Assembly (NCBI GenBank): GCA_965228625.1
Contig: OZ245829.1
Coordinates: 2,356,001-2,420,000 of the forward strand
DNA length: 64,000 nt
Source of the DNA: UBA2767 sp965228625
GTDB taxonomy: Bacteria > Pseudomonadota > Alphaproteobacteria > Rhizobiales > Methyloligellaceae
Direction of reading: 5' to 3'
Each line of letters begins with the position of its first letter. The first letter of the stretch is position 1. The position numbers and the translations under genes are program-made. Below, in pieces: positions 1 through 9,078 of the stretch. The notes beneath the pieces were generated by a model. That model was not told where the DNA came from and searched no databases. It saw nothing but the letters and a program-made list of their open reading frames with translations.

Positions 1-786
1 CAGTTCTACGGGCTGTACAAGCGCACCAACAGTTTCTTCGAAAACTCGGAAATGAAGGCGGAAGGCCCGCCGAGCGAGGCCGAACTGGCCCTGCTCGAGC
101 CCTATCGCGACAAGCTGCCGAAGGAAGTCTTCGAGGCGCCATATACCTCGCCGGTGTCGAACGGCTCGGGACAGGACCGAAAGCTGCTGCGCACGGCGTC
201 CAGGCTGCTCAAGGAAGCCGGCTGGACGGTCAAGGACGGCAAACGCGTCAACGCCAAGGGTGAACAGTTCGACATTGAATTCCTGATCTTTTCGCCCACC
301 TTCGAACGCATCATCGCGCCGTATGTGAAGAACCTGAAAATCCTCGGGATCGATGCGCGCATCCGGCTCGTCGATCCATCCCAATACCAGGAGCGGGTCA
401 AGAGCTTCGATTTCGACATCACGACCCAGCGCTATGTGATGAACGCGACACCGGGCATCGAGCTTCGAAACTACTGGGGAACCCAGGCCGCGGGTACGTC
501 CGGAAGCCAGAACCTGGCCGGTATCAAGGATCCGGTCATCGACGCGTTGATCGAGAAAGTCGTCGCGGCCCAGTCTCGCGAGGAACTGGTGACGGCAACC
601 CGTGCCATCGACCGCGTGCTGCGCGCGCGCTACTACTGGGTGCCGCACTGGTACAAAGCGGCCCACAACATCGCCCACTGGGACAAGTTCTCGCGGCCCG
701 AAATCAAACCCAAATACGGCCGCGGCGTCATAGAAACCTGGTGGTATGACGAGGCGAAAGCTGCCAAACTGGCCGCCAACAACTGA
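1..786 (+). CDS. Extracellular peptide-binding protein of a Yej-type ABC importer (partial, N-terminus outside window)
   Basis: The reading frame is open from base 1, so only about the last 261 residues are present. The sequence resembles the C-terminal lobe of family 5 (oligopeptide/YejA-like) solute-binding proteins: a Pro-rich segment, an AGWT-V-DGKR stretch near residue 77, and an RYYWVPHWYKA segment near the end. Such proteins bind peptides in the periplasm and deliver them to the YejB/YejE permeases. It lies 17 bases upstream of a YejB-type permease and is clearly in the same operon. In Agrobacterium the related YejBEF system with its YepA binding protein imports muropeptides, so murein peptides are a plausible ligand. 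The ligand cannot be read from the sequence. Confidence 0.85.
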   Translation, partial: QFYGLYKRTNSFFENSEMKAEGPPSEAELALLEPYRDKLPKEVFEAPYTSPVSNGSGQDRKLLRTASRLLKEAGWTVKDGKRVNAKGEQFDIEFLIFSPTFERIIAPYVKNLKILGIDARIRLVDPSQYQERVKSFDFDITTQRYVMNATPGIELRNYWGTQAAGTSGSQNLAGIKDPVIDALIEKVVAAQSREELVTATRAIDRVLRARYYWVPHWYKAAHNIAHWDKFSRPEIKPKYGRGVIETWWYDEAKAAKLAANN

Positions 787-803
787 CGCCGCGCCAGAGG
801 CTC

Positions 804-1925
804 ATGACTGCATATATTCTCCGCAGATTGCTCCTGATCATCCCCACCATGCTGGGCGTCATGATCGTGAGCTTCACGGTGGTGCAATTCGCCCCCGGCG
901 GGCCGGTCGAACGGGTGATCGCGCAGTTGACCGGCACCGACGTGTCGGCAACGGCGCGCATCGGCGGCACGCAAAGCGGTGACTTCAGCGCCGGCAATCA
1001 GGCGCAGCAGAACACCGGCACCGGAGACGCGTCGGTCTCTTCAAAATACCGCGGCGCGCAGGGGCTGGACCCCGAATTCATCAAGAGCCTGGAGAAACAG
1101 TTCGGCTTCGACAAACCGGCGCATGAACGGTTTGGCCTGATGCTGTGGAACTACATCCGGTTCGACTTCGGAGAAAGCTATTTCCGGGATGTCAGCGTCA
1201 TCGATCTGATCATCGAGAAAATGCCCGTCTCGATCTCGCTCGGGCTGTGGATGACCCTGATCTCGTATGGAATCTCGATTCCCCTCGGCATCCGCAAGGC
1301 CGTCACCGACGGCCAGCGCTTCGACGTCTGGACCAGCGGCGTCATCGTCATCGGCTACGCAATCCCCGGCTTTCTGTTCGCGGTACTGCTGATCGTCCTG
1401 TTTGCCGGTGGAACGTTTCTCGACTGGTTCCCGCTGCGCGGGCTGACGTCGGAGAATTTCGACGAGCTTCCCTGGTACGAGAAGATCGTCGACTATTTCT
1501 GGCACCTGACGCTGCCGCTGATCGCCATGGCGCTCAGCGCGTTCGCCACCACGACGTTTCTGACCAAGAACTCCTTCCTGGACGAAATCAAGAAGCAGTA
1601 CGTGATGACCGCCCGCGCCAAGGGCCTTGCCGAGCGTCAGGTTCTTTACGGCCACGTGTTCCGCAACGCGATGCTCATCATCATTGCCGGTTTTCCGGGC
1701 GCGTTCATCAGCGCGTTCTTCGCCGGTTCGCTGCTGATCGAAACGATCTTCTCCCTGGACGGGCTCGGCCTTCTTTCATTCGAGTCGATCGTCAATCGCG
1801 ATTATCCGGTCGTGTTCGCGACCCTGTACATCTTTTCCCTGCTCGGGCTGTTCATCAATCTGATCTCCGACCTCACCTACACCTGGGTCGATCCGCGGAT
1901 CGACTTCGAGACGCGCGAGGTCTAG
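804..1925 (+). CDS. yejB: Peptide ABC transporter permease, YejB type
   Basis: A 373-residue inner-membrane permease. It has the N-terminal helix and RRLLLIIPTMLGV start typical of DppB/OppB/YejB proteins, a long periplasmic insert after the first helix (residues about 35-110, rich in Gly, Ser and Gln), and then five more hydrophobic segments. The EAA-like coupling motif (TARAKGL, near residue 270) and the VDPRIDF-type C-terminus are conserved in the YejB/DppB group. It sits between the binding protein and the fused YejEF gene, 10 bases from the latter. The length is close to the usual roughly 365 residues. Confidence 0.88.
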   Translation: MTAYILRRLLLIIPTMLGVMIVSFTVVQFAPGGPVERVIAQLTGTDVSATARIGGTQSGDFSAGNQAQQNTGTGDASVSSKYRGAQGLDPEFIKSLEKQFGFDKPAHERFGLMLWNYIRFDFGESYFRDVSVIDLIIEKMPVSISLGLWMTLISYGISIPLGIRKAVTDGQRFDVWTSGVIVIGYAIPGFLFAVLLIVLFAGGTFLDWFPLRGLTSENFDELPWYEKIVDYFWHLTLPLIAMALSAFATTTFLTKNSFLDEIKKQYVMTARAKGLAERQVLYGHVFRNAMLIIIAGFPGAFISAFFAGSLLIETIFSLDGLGLLSFESIVNRDYPVVFATLYIFSLLGLFINLISDLTYTWVDPRIDFETREV

Positions 1926-1935
1926 GGCCCGGACC

Positions 1936-4776
1936 ATGGACATCAAGCTCGACGATAAGCTGGAGAAGCAGGGCTACGAGACCATCGAGCCATTGCCGGG
2001 CGAGACCATGCCGCCATGGCGAAAGTTCTTCTCACTCTCGCCCATCAACATCCGGCGCTGGCAGAACTTCAGGGCGAACAAACGCGGTTTCTGGAGCCTC
2101 TGGCTCTTCCTCATCCTGTTCTTCATCTCTCTCTTCGCCGAGTTCATCGCCAACGACAAACCCTACCTGGTGACCTATGACGGCGGCATCTACATGCCCG
2201 TGTTCCAGGCCTATCCGGAGACCGCTTTCGGCGGCGAGTTCGAAACCGAGGCCGACTACCGCGATCCGTTCGTGCAGGACCTGATCAAGGAGAAAGGCGG
2301 TTCCATCTACTGGCCGCCGATCCGCTACTCCTACAACACGATCAATCTGGACATGCCGGTCCCCGCACCGGCGCCGCCGTCATCGGAGAACTGGCTCGGC
2401 ACCGACGACCAGGGACGCGACGTCGTCGCGCGGGTGATCTACGGGTTTCGCCTGTCCGTGTTGTTCGGACTGGTCCTGACGATCATATCCTCGATCATCG
2501 GCGTGTCCGCCGGCGCGGTGCAGGGCTATTTCGGCGGCTGGGTCGACCTGCTGTTCCAGCGTTTCATCGAGATCTGGACGTCGATCCCGTCACTCTATCT
2601 GCTGATCATCATTGCCGCGGTAATCGAGCCCAATTTCTGGATTCTGCTCGGTATTCTGTTGTTGTTTTCCTGGGTGGCGCTTGTCGGCGTCGTACGCGCC
2701 GAATTTCTGCGCGGCCGGAATCTCGAATATATCCGCGCCGCCCGCGCATTGGGCCTGTCGAACGCCAAGATCATGTTCAAGCACCTGCTGCCCAATGCCA
2801 TGGTGGCGACGCTGACCTTCATGCCGTTCATTCTGAACGGCTCGATCACCACCCTGACGTCGCTGGATTTCCTTGGCTTCGGCCTGCCGCCGGGGTCGCC
2901 GTCGCTCGGCGAACTTCTGGCCCAGGGCAAGGCCAACCTGCAGGCGCCGTGGCTCGGCATCACCGCCTTCTGCGTCATCGCCGTCATGCTGAGCCTGCTG
3001 ATCTTCATCGGCGAGGCGGTGCGTGACGCGCTCGATCCGCGCAGGACCTTCGTCGACCCCGAGCCCGCCGAAGTGACCGATGCAGACGCGTCGCGCAAGC
3101 AGGTGACCGGCACGGTTCCCGCGACGCGGTCGGCCAAAAGAAAGCTCAACAAGAACGCCCTGCTGCGGGTCGAGGACCTGTCCGTTGATTTCAGCTCCGG
3201 CGGCACGACAACCAAGGCGGTGAAGCACATTTCGTTCGACATCATGCCGGGCGAGACGGTTGCGCTTGTCGGCGAGTCCGGGTCCGGCAAGACGGTCTCC
3301 GCCCTGTCGGTCATCCGCCTGCTACCCTATCCGGCAGCCTCCCATCCGTCCGGCAAGATCACGTTCAAGGACGAGGACCTGCTGCATTGCGACGGGAATG
3401 TGCTGCGTAACATCCGCGGCAACGATATCTCCATGATCTTCCAGGAGCCCATGACGTCGCTCAATCCGCTGCACACCATCGAGCAGCAGGTCGGCGAGAT
3501 CCTGAAAGTGCATCGGGGGTTGTCGGACACCGCCGCCCGCGAACGGGTGATCGAGCTTTTGAGCAAGGTCGGCATCGAGGACCCGGAAAAGCGCCTACCG
3601 TCATACCCGCACCAGCTCTCCGGCGGCCAGCGCCAGCGCGTGATGATCGCCATGGCCCTTGCGAACGAGCCGGACCTGCTGATCGCGGACGAGCCGACGA
3701 CCGCGCTCGATGTCACGATCCAGGCACAGATTCTCGAATTGCTTCAGAAGCTTCAGAAAGAGCTCAACATGGCGATGCTGCTCATCACCCACGATCTCGG
3801 CGTGGTGCGCAAGATGGCCAAACGCGTGAATGTCATGAACGCCGGCGAAATCGTCGAGCAGGGCGAGACAGCCAAGGTCTTTGATGCTCCGAAGCACGCC
3901 TACACCAAGCATCTTCTCGCCGCCGAGCCGAAGGGCGATCCGCCGAAGGCCGATCCGAGGGCGCCCGTGGTTGTCGAATCCGACGACCTCAAGGTCTGGT
4001 TCCCGATCCGGCGCGGGCTCTTGAGGAAGACCGTCGGGTACATCAAGGCCGTGGACGGCCTGTCCCTTAAGCTCAGGGCAGGTCAGACGCTGGGCGTCGT
4101 CGGCGAATCCGGATCCGGAAAAACGACGCTGGGGCTGGCGCTGCTGCGGCTTATTTCGAGCGAGGGTCCGATCGTCTATATGGGCGACCACATCGACGGG
4201 TACGACTCGAAGGAAATGCGCCCGCTACGGCGTGAAATGCAGGTCGTGTTCCAGGATCCGTACGGTTCGCTCAGCCCGCGGCTTTCGGTGGGCCAGATCA
4301 TCGAGGAAGGCTTGCTCATCCAGAACCCGGAAATGAGTTTCTCGGAGCGGCGCGCCCGTGTCTCGAAGGCGTTGCGCGAAGTGGATCTCGACCCCAACCT
4401 CCAGGACCGCTACCCGCACGAGTTTTCCGGTGGACAGCGCCAACGCATCGCCATTGCCCGGGCGATGGTGCTGGAACCGAAGTTCGTCATGCTCGACGAG
4501 CCGACCTCCGCGCTCGATGTGTCGGTGCAGGCACAGATCGTTGATCTGCTGCGCGAGTTGCAGGACCGTCACAAGCTGGCCTACCTGTTCATTTCGCACG
4601 ACCTGCGGGTGGTGCGCGCGCTGGCCAACAACGTCATCGTCATGCGCCAGGGCAAGGTCGTCGAGCACGGCACCTCGGAGCAGATATTCGCCGCGCCCAA
4701 GAAGGCGTACACCAAGGCGCTGATGGCGGCGGCGTTCGATCTGCAAGCCGCGCACCTTGAGTCGGTCGCACACTGA
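1936..4776 (+). CDS. Fused peptide ABC transporter permease (YejE) and duplicated ATPase (YejF)
   Basis: A single 946-residue chain containing parts that are usually two proteins. Residues 1-370 are a YejE-type permease with an N-terminal helix at about 52-72, a periplasmic loop with the LGTDDQGRDV motif near 154, and the EAA loop YIRAARALGLS near 265. A charged linker (about 372-405) leads into two ATPase domains. The first has Walker A at 445-452, an LSGGQ signature at 562 and Walker B ADEPT at 584. The second has Walker A at 723-730, FSGGQ at 830 and LDEPT at 853. Both nucleotide sites look intact. The reading frame runs straight through the join with no stop or start between, so the permease and ATPase would be made as one polypeptide in 1:1 ratio. 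Confidence 0.9.
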   Translation: MDIKLDDKLEKQGYETIEPLPGETMPPWRKFFSLSPINIRRWQNFRANKRGFWSLWLFLILFFISLFAEFIANDKPYLVTYDGGIYMPVFQAYPETAFGGEFETEADYRDPFVQDLIKEKGGSIYWPPIRYSYNTINLDMPVPAPAPPSSENWLGTDDQGRDVVARVIYGFRLSVLFGLVLTIISSIIGVSAGAVQGYFGGWVDLLFQRFIEIWTSIPSLYLLIIIAAVIEPNFWILLGILLLFSWVALVGVVRAEFLRGRNLEYIRAARALGLSNAKIMFKHLLPNAMVATLTFMPFILNGSITTLTSLDFLGFGLPPGSPSLGELLAQGKANLQAPWLGITAFCVIAVMLSLLIFIGEAVRDALDPRRTFVDPEPAEVTDADASRKQVTGTVPATRSAKRKLNKNALLRVEDLSVDFSSGGTTTKAVKHISFDIMPGETVALVGESGSGKTVSALSVIRLLPYPAASHPSGKITFKDEDLLHCDGNVLRNIRGNDISMIFQEPMTSLNPLHTIEQQVGEILKVHRGLSDTAARERVIELLSKVGIEDPEKRLPSYPHQLSGGQRQRVMIAMALANEPDLLIADEPTTALDVTIQAQILELLQKLQKELNMAMLLITHDLGVVRKMAKRVNVMNAGEIVEQGETAKVFDAPKHAYTKHLLAAEPKGDPPKADPRAPVVVESDDLKVWFPIRRGLLRKTVGYIKAVDGLSLKLRAGQTLGVVGESGSGKTTLGLALLRLISSEGPIVYMGDHIDGYDSKEMRPLRREMQVVFQDPYGSLSPRLSVGQIIEEGLLIQNPEMSFSERRARVSKALREVDLDPNLQDRYPHEFSGGQRQRIAIARAMVLEPKFVMLDEPTSALDVSVQAQIVDLLRELQDRHKLAYLFISHDLRVVRALANNVIVMRQGKVVEHGTSEQIFAAPKKAYTKALMAAAFDLQAAHLESVAH

Positions 4777-4783
4777 GCACGGC

Positions 4784-5728
4784 ATGGCGCTGATCGTCAT
4801 CTCCCGGTCGATGGACCCCGAGTGCTTTGCCGACGGGTTGCGCCAGCTTGACGGCGGGCTTGACGTGCGCGTCTGGCCGGAAGCCGGCAACACGGAAGAG
4901 ATCCGTTATGCGCTCGTCTGGAAGCCGAAACACGGGCTGCTGGCGAGTTTCCCCAAACTTCAGATCATGTTCTCCATGGGCGCGGGCGTCGATCACGTGC
5001 TGAGCGACCCGGACCTTCCGGACGTTCCGCTCGTCCGCTTCGTCGATCCCAACCTCACCATGCGCATGACGGAATATGTCTGCCTGAACGTGCTTCTGCA
5101 CCACCGCCGTACGCTAGATTATCTAGAGCTGCAGCGGGAGAAGGCCTGGAAGGACTGGGCGCAGCAGCCCGGCGCCAACGAGGTCAGGGTCGGCGTCATG
5201 GGGCTCGGCGTTCTCGGGCTCGACGCGGTGGAAAAGCTGAAGATGCTCGGCTACCAGGTGGCCGGATGGAGCCGGTCGCAGAAAGACATCGACGGCATTG
5301 CGTGCTTTGCCGGCGCCGACGGTCTCAAGCCGTTTCTCGCGCGAACCGATATCCTCGTCTGCCTTCTGCCGCACACGCCGGAAACGGACGGATTCCTGAA
5401 CGCCGAACTGATCGGGTCCCTTGCACAGGACGGACCCCTCACCGGCCCCGTGCTGATCAATGCCGGGCGCGGGCGCGTTCAGGTCGAGGCCGATATTCTC
5501 GCCGCGCTCGATTCCGGAACACTGTGGGCGGCCTCGCTCGACGTTTTCGAGACGGAGCCCCTGCCCGTCTCAAGTCCGCTCTGGAGCCACCCCCGCGTGG
5601 TCGTCACGCCGCACAACGCCTCGATCTCCGACGACCGGGCCGTCTGCCGGTACGTGATTGATCAGATCGCCCTCCACCAGGCCGGCAAGCCGCTTGAGAA
5701 CGTGGTCGACCTGAAACGCGGCTACTGA
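4784..5728 (+). CDS. ghrA: Glyoxylate/hydroxypyruvate reductase A-like D-2-hydroxyacid dehydrogenase
   Basis: A 314-residue NAD(P)-dependent D-2-hydroxyacid dehydrogenase of the GhrA type, which reduces glyoxylate or hydroxypyruvate. Visible features are the GVMGLGVLGLDAVEKL nucleotide-binding loop, INAGRG with the catalytic Arg region, a DVFETEPLP segment, and the catalytic His in VVTPHNAS. The frame could open at a TTG at 4757, inside the previous gene. The ATG at 4784, 7 bases after that gene's stop, gives the family's normal length and was chosen. Its closeness to the Yej genes suggests co-transcription. The 3' end overlaps the convergent next gene by 7 bases. Confidence 0.82.
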   Translation: MALIVISRSMDPECFADGLRQLDGGLDVRVWPEAGNTEEIRYALVWKPKHGLLASFPKLQIMFSMGAGVDHVLSDPDLPDVPLVRFVDPNLTMRMTEYVCLNVLLHHRRTLDYLELQREKAWKDWAQQPGANEVRVGVMGLGVLGLDAVEKLKMLGYQVAGWSRSQKDIDGIACFAGADGLKPFLARTDILVCLLPHTPETDGFLNAELIGSLAQDGPLTGPVLINAGRGRVQVEADILAALDSGTLWAASLDVFETEPLPVSSPLWSHPRVVVTPHNASISDDRAVCRYVIDQIALHQAGKPLENVVDLKRGY

Positions 5729-6825
5729 CGCCGCGCGGGCCGGGGACTGGCGCGCGTCGCCACGAGGATGGTGGTGCGCGTCGGGTGCGAGCGATAGCCG
5801 ATGCCGAAGTTCACGCGCTGGGCGCGCGCAAAAAGCTGCGCCATGTCGGGTTGAACATGCTGCTTGAAGACGTCGATCGGCGGGATGTACTGCCCGAACG
5901 GGTACAGATTCCATCGGCCGTCTGAGAGGTATTTCAGCGGGATGCCGGAGTCATCCTGCACGATAATCGCCGAGTGGTTCAGGACGAAATCGCGCACGCG
6001 CGAGAACCCGCCAACATGCATCAGATAGGACGCGCTTTTCAGAAGCGACCCACCGGTCCCGAGGCGGGCGCAGAATTTGAGAAAGCCGCTCTTTGCCACG
6101 CCAGAATTCTCGAGGTTGGTGCGGAAATAGTAGAGCGTGCGCGGCGTGCGATCAGAGCCCGCGAACGTGATTCTAACGCCTGAGGGTCGTCCCTTCCCCT
6201 TGACCGCAACGACATTCCCGTTTCCGCGCAGCGCGATGTATTCGACCTTGAGGATGGTCTTGTCGGTGCGCGCAAGGAAGGCATAGAGGACCGGCAGCGT
6301 CCCCGAGAACGCACCGAACTTGAACTGCGCGCCCATCTCTTTGGTGATGAAGTATCCGAACTGGAAGAAATTGGTGAGCGACTGTCGGAGCGCCGTCAGC
6401 GACGCCGCAAGTTGCGGCGGAGGCATACGCGAGAGGTCCGGAACCGTGCCCACCGGTTCAAGGCCCGCCTGAACGTAGGTCCGCGCATGCGGAAAGAAAG
6501 CGTCGGCATGCACGAAATCGGGTCCACCGAACATGTAGAACATGGCCGGATACGGGCCGGGGAGTTTGGCCGCCGCCCATACCCGGATGCGGTTGAGCTG
6601 GCGGCGTTCATACGTATTCCAGGCAGCCCGCATTTCCGCCGCGTGGCGTTGCCAGCCGGGCGTCGAGGCGATGCGGGCAAGCGGTGATCCCGGTGCGGGC
6701 GGCAGACCGGCGAGAATACGCGCCGTATCATTGGGGCTCGCGGCCCGCGCGCTCGCCAATCCGGTCACCGCAACGAGGGCGACAAGCATGGCGGCAAGCA
6801 CGTATCGGTGGCTTCTTTCAATCAT
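5722..6825 (-). CDS. Exported protein of unknown function
   Basis: A 367-residue protein with a signal peptide: a basic start followed by a hydrophobic LAAMLVALVAVTGLASARA stretch ending in an AxA cleavage site. The mature part contains a FGGPDFVHADAFFP segment (about residue 100), a TNFFQFGYFITKEM segment and a C-terminal SDGRWNLYPFGQYIPPI stretch. It reads as a conserved periplasmic or secreted protein; I recall similar hypothetical proteins but no assigned activity. The longer frame opening at 6900 would put 25 residues ahead of the signal peptide, so the start at 6825 is preferred; neither has a strong ribosome site. It is convergent with ghrA and divergent from the cupin gene. Confidence 0.7.
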   Translation of the reverse strand: MIERSHRYVLAAMLVALVAVTGLASARAASPNDTARILAGLPPAPGSPLARIASTPGWQRHAAEMRAAWNTYERRQLNRIRVWAAAKLPGPYPAMFYMFGGPDFVHADAFFPHARTYVQAGLEPVGTVPDLSRMPPPQLAASLTALRQSLTNFFQFGYFITKEMGAQFKFGAFSGTLPVLYAFLARTDKTILKVEYIALRGNGNVVAVKGKGRPSGVRITFAGSDRTPRTLYYFRTNLENSGVAKSGFLKFCARLGTGGSLLKSASYLMHVGGFSRVRDFVLNHSAIIVQDDSGIPLKYLSDGRWNLYPFGQYIPPIDVFKQHVQPDMAQLFARAQRVNFGIGYRSHPTRTTILVATRASPRPARRQ

Positions 6826-6973
6826 GCTCTGTACCTGGCTGTCTTTCGATAGCCCCATGGCTAACATGGATCGCGGCGAAACGCCTCTCGACCCTCGCAT
6901 TCCACTTGGCTAGCATTATGACCGGTCGGCTCCGCCAAGAGAGCGATGGTTTAGTCAGGGATGGAATGCAGAC

Positions 6974-7483
6974 ATGTCTTATACGCTAGAGGAACTTGCT
7001 TCGGATATTCGGGAGACGTTAAACGCCAAACCGGGCACGGAAGGCCAGAAGGCCGTGTGCGATCTTGTCTCCAGAGCGCTCAATGACCAGGACTTCGTTG
7101 CAAAGCATATGACCGACCGTGCGCCGGATGATGACCCGCGCGAAGTTCTCTACGAGGACCCGGACCTCGGCTTCTGCATCTGTGCCCATGTCTACGACGA
7201 ACCCGCCCATGGCGAACCCCACGATCACGGATCAAGCTGGGCCATATACGGTCAGGCGGCGGGCAGCACCGAAATGACCGACTGGCGCATCGTCGAGACC
7301 GGTAATGGCGAAAACCCGCACCTGGTCGAGCCGGAGCGCACCTACACGCTTCAGCCGGGCGATGCCTACTTCTACGACATCGGTGCGGTGCATTCCCCGA
7401 GCAGGGACCAGCCGACCAAGCTCCTGCGCATCGAGGGCGCCAATCTCGACAACGTCGAGCGCTCGAACATCGCCGCGAAGTGA
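6974..7483 (+). CDS. Cysteine dioxygenase-like cupin (thiol dioxygenase family)
   Basis: A 169-residue single-domain cupin. The first cupin motif reads GEPHDHGSSWAIYG, giving His83 and His85, and His140 in YDIGAVHS supplies the third ligand. This is the three-His iron site of cysteine/mercaptopropionate dioxygenases, which oxidise a thiol to a sulfinate with O2. The spacing resembles family members but the substrate cannot be told. The gene converges on a four-domain rhodanese gene, 2 bases apart, which strengthens a sulfur-metabolism reading. The start is an ATG with a GGGATGGAA stretch upstream. Confidence 0.72.
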   Translation: MSYTLEELASDIRETLNAKPGTEGQKAVCDLVSRALNDQDFVAKHMTDRAPDDDPREVLYEDPDLGFCICAHVYDEPAHGEPHDHGSSWAIYGQAAGSTEMTDWRIVETGNGENPHLVEPERTYTLQPGDAYFYDIGAVHSPSRDQPTKLLRIEGANLDNVERSNIAAK

Positions 7484-7485
7484 TC

Positions 7486-9072
7486 TCAGGGCGCGGGCGT
7501 AATCCGGAAAATGCCCCGCTCCTGCTCGTCGAGCTGACCGATCAGGGCCGTTTCCCACGCCAGGTATTTCCGCGCGTCCTCCACATCGCCCTTGTGCCGT
7601 CCCGCGGTGAAAAAGAGATGATCGATGCGGTCGGCGTCCGCCGGGTCATCCGGTGTTGCCACGACGTTCAGGCCGGCGGCGCGCCAAGCATCGGGACCGC
7701 CGTGCAGAATGCCGGCAACTGACGCGCCTCCCGCGGATATCTCGCCGGCGGCGAGCTCCGCCACAAGGGTGTCATCGGCAACCAGTGTCACGGGCTTTGA
7801 AGGATCCGTGGACGCAAGCGGCAGTTTCGGGCGGATCGACCAGACCGCACTGTCCACGTGACCCTTGCGGTAGGCCATGCTCGAACGGACATCGATCACC
7901 TGCGCCGCATCGCGTTCGAGGGCATTGGCGAGCGCTTCCGGCGCAATCGCATTCAGGCTCGGCGCGATTCTGGGCTGCAGAAGAGGTGGCAGGTCAACAC
8001 CATCGAGTGCTTCGATACCACCCTCCAGCACGTAGGCTTCGTGACCGAGCTGGCGCAGCCAGCTCGCGATGACACTTGCGCGGACCCCCTCCCTGTCCAG
8101 AAGAACGATACGCGCGCCGCGTACGCCGACCCACAGGTCCGTTGCCTGGACAAGCTGACCGCCAGGCGCATGGATCGTGCCGGCAATCCCGTCGTCGGTG
8201 AACTCCTCGACCGTGCGCACGTCGAAGACATAGGTGGTCCGGTCCTTGTCGGCACACCATTCGACAAGTTGATCGGACGAAACGACCGGTGCGCCGCGCG
8301 CCGCCGCAAGCGCCTGCGCGCGCTCCCGAAGGGCCTCCAGATCGGCGTTTTCAACCGACGCTGAATGGCGCAGTGTGGCCTCCGTCTCAAGCTCGAGCCC
8401 CGCCAGGAACCAGCCCTGCGTGCCGTTCTCGAGTGCCACAACCTTGTTCGACACGCCCATGTCGATCAGCGTCTGGGCACCGATGATGGAGCGCGTACGG
8501 CCGGCGCAATTGACGACGATCTGCGTGTCCGGGTCCGGCGCGATATCGGCAATTCGCAATGCAAGCTCGCCATTCGGACAACAGATGCCCCCCGGAATGT
8601 TCATCCGCTGGTATTCGGAAAACGGTCGACCGTCGACGATAACAAAGTTCTCGTTCGCGTCCTTCATCGCCTGAAGGTCGCTTGCCGAGATGCGCGGCGT
8701 GTCCAGTTCATGCTCGATGAGTTCGCCGAACGTCTTGCTCGGCACGTTAACCCCTTCATAGAGCGTAAAGCCCGCGGCGTTCCAGGCGCCGACACCGCCC
8801 TCCAGGACGTGCACGTTTTCGTATCCGGAGCTCTCGGCACGCTCCGCGGCGCGTTCTGCAACGCCGTCTCCGCCACCGCAAAGCACCATGGTCACCCGCT
8901 TGTTCGGAACCAGCATCGGCAGCCCGATTTCAAACCGGCTGTAGGCCAGGGGGATGGCGAAGAACAGATGACCCGATCCGAACTCGCCGGGTTCGCGAAC
9001 GTCCAGAAGCGCGATTTCCTCCGGCTCCGAAAGCCAGCGTTTGAGCGTTTGCGCATCGATGTAAGCTGTCAT
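7486..9072 (-). CDS. Four-domain rhodanese-like sulfurtransferase
   Basis: A 528-residue cytoplasmic protein built from four rhodanese folds at about residues 5-105, 125-230, 263-360 and 373-470. Each begins with a LLDVRE-, IVDGRPF-, VFDVRT- or VIDVRSS-like strand and ends with an LEGG- or HGGPDAW-type segment. The active-site cysteine is present in domain 1 (Cys65, LCGGGDG) and domain 2 (Cys189, NCAGRTRS). It is replaced by Asp326 in domain 3 and absent in domain 4, so the second half is probably structural or regulatory. A conserved GRHKGDVEDARKYLAWE tail follows. The ribosome site GAGGGG lies 3 bases before the ATG. It is the last gene of an operon starting with the aminopeptidase. Confidence 0.85.
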   Translation of the reverse strand: MTAYIDAQTLKRWLSEPEEIALLDVREPGEFGSGHLFFAIPLAYSRFEIGLPMLVPNKRVTMVLCGGGDGVAERAAERAESSGYENVHVLEGGVGAWNAAGFTLYEGVNVPSKTFGELIEHELDTPRISASDLQAMKDANENFVIVDGRPFSEYQRMNIPGGICCPNGELALRIADIAPDPDTQIVVNCAGRTRSIIGAQTLIDMGVSNKVVALENGTQGWFLAGLELETEATLRHSASVENADLEALRERAQALAAARGAPVVSSDQLVEWCADKDRTTYVFDVRTVEEFTDDGIAGTIHAPGGQLVQATDLWVGVRGARIVLLDREGVRASVIASWLRQLGHEAYVLEGGIEALDGVDLPPLLQPRIAPSLNAIAPEALANALERDAAQVIDVRSSMAYRKGHVDSAVWSIRPKLPLASTDPSKPVTLVADDTLVAELAAGEISAGGASVAGILHGGPDAWRAAGLNVVATPDDPADADRIDHLFFTAGRHKGDVEDARKYLAWETALIGQLDEQERGIFRITPAP

Positions 9073-9078
9073 GTCCCC

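Noticed and set aside
1145..2173. A 342-residue plus-strand frame overlapping yejB and yejEF in another frame
   Set aside because: Arg-rich shadow spanning two clear membrane protein genes and their spacer.
4757..4783. TTG start for the GhrA-like gene inside the YejEF fusion gene
   Set aside because: The ATG at 4784 lies just after the upstream stop and gives the standard length.
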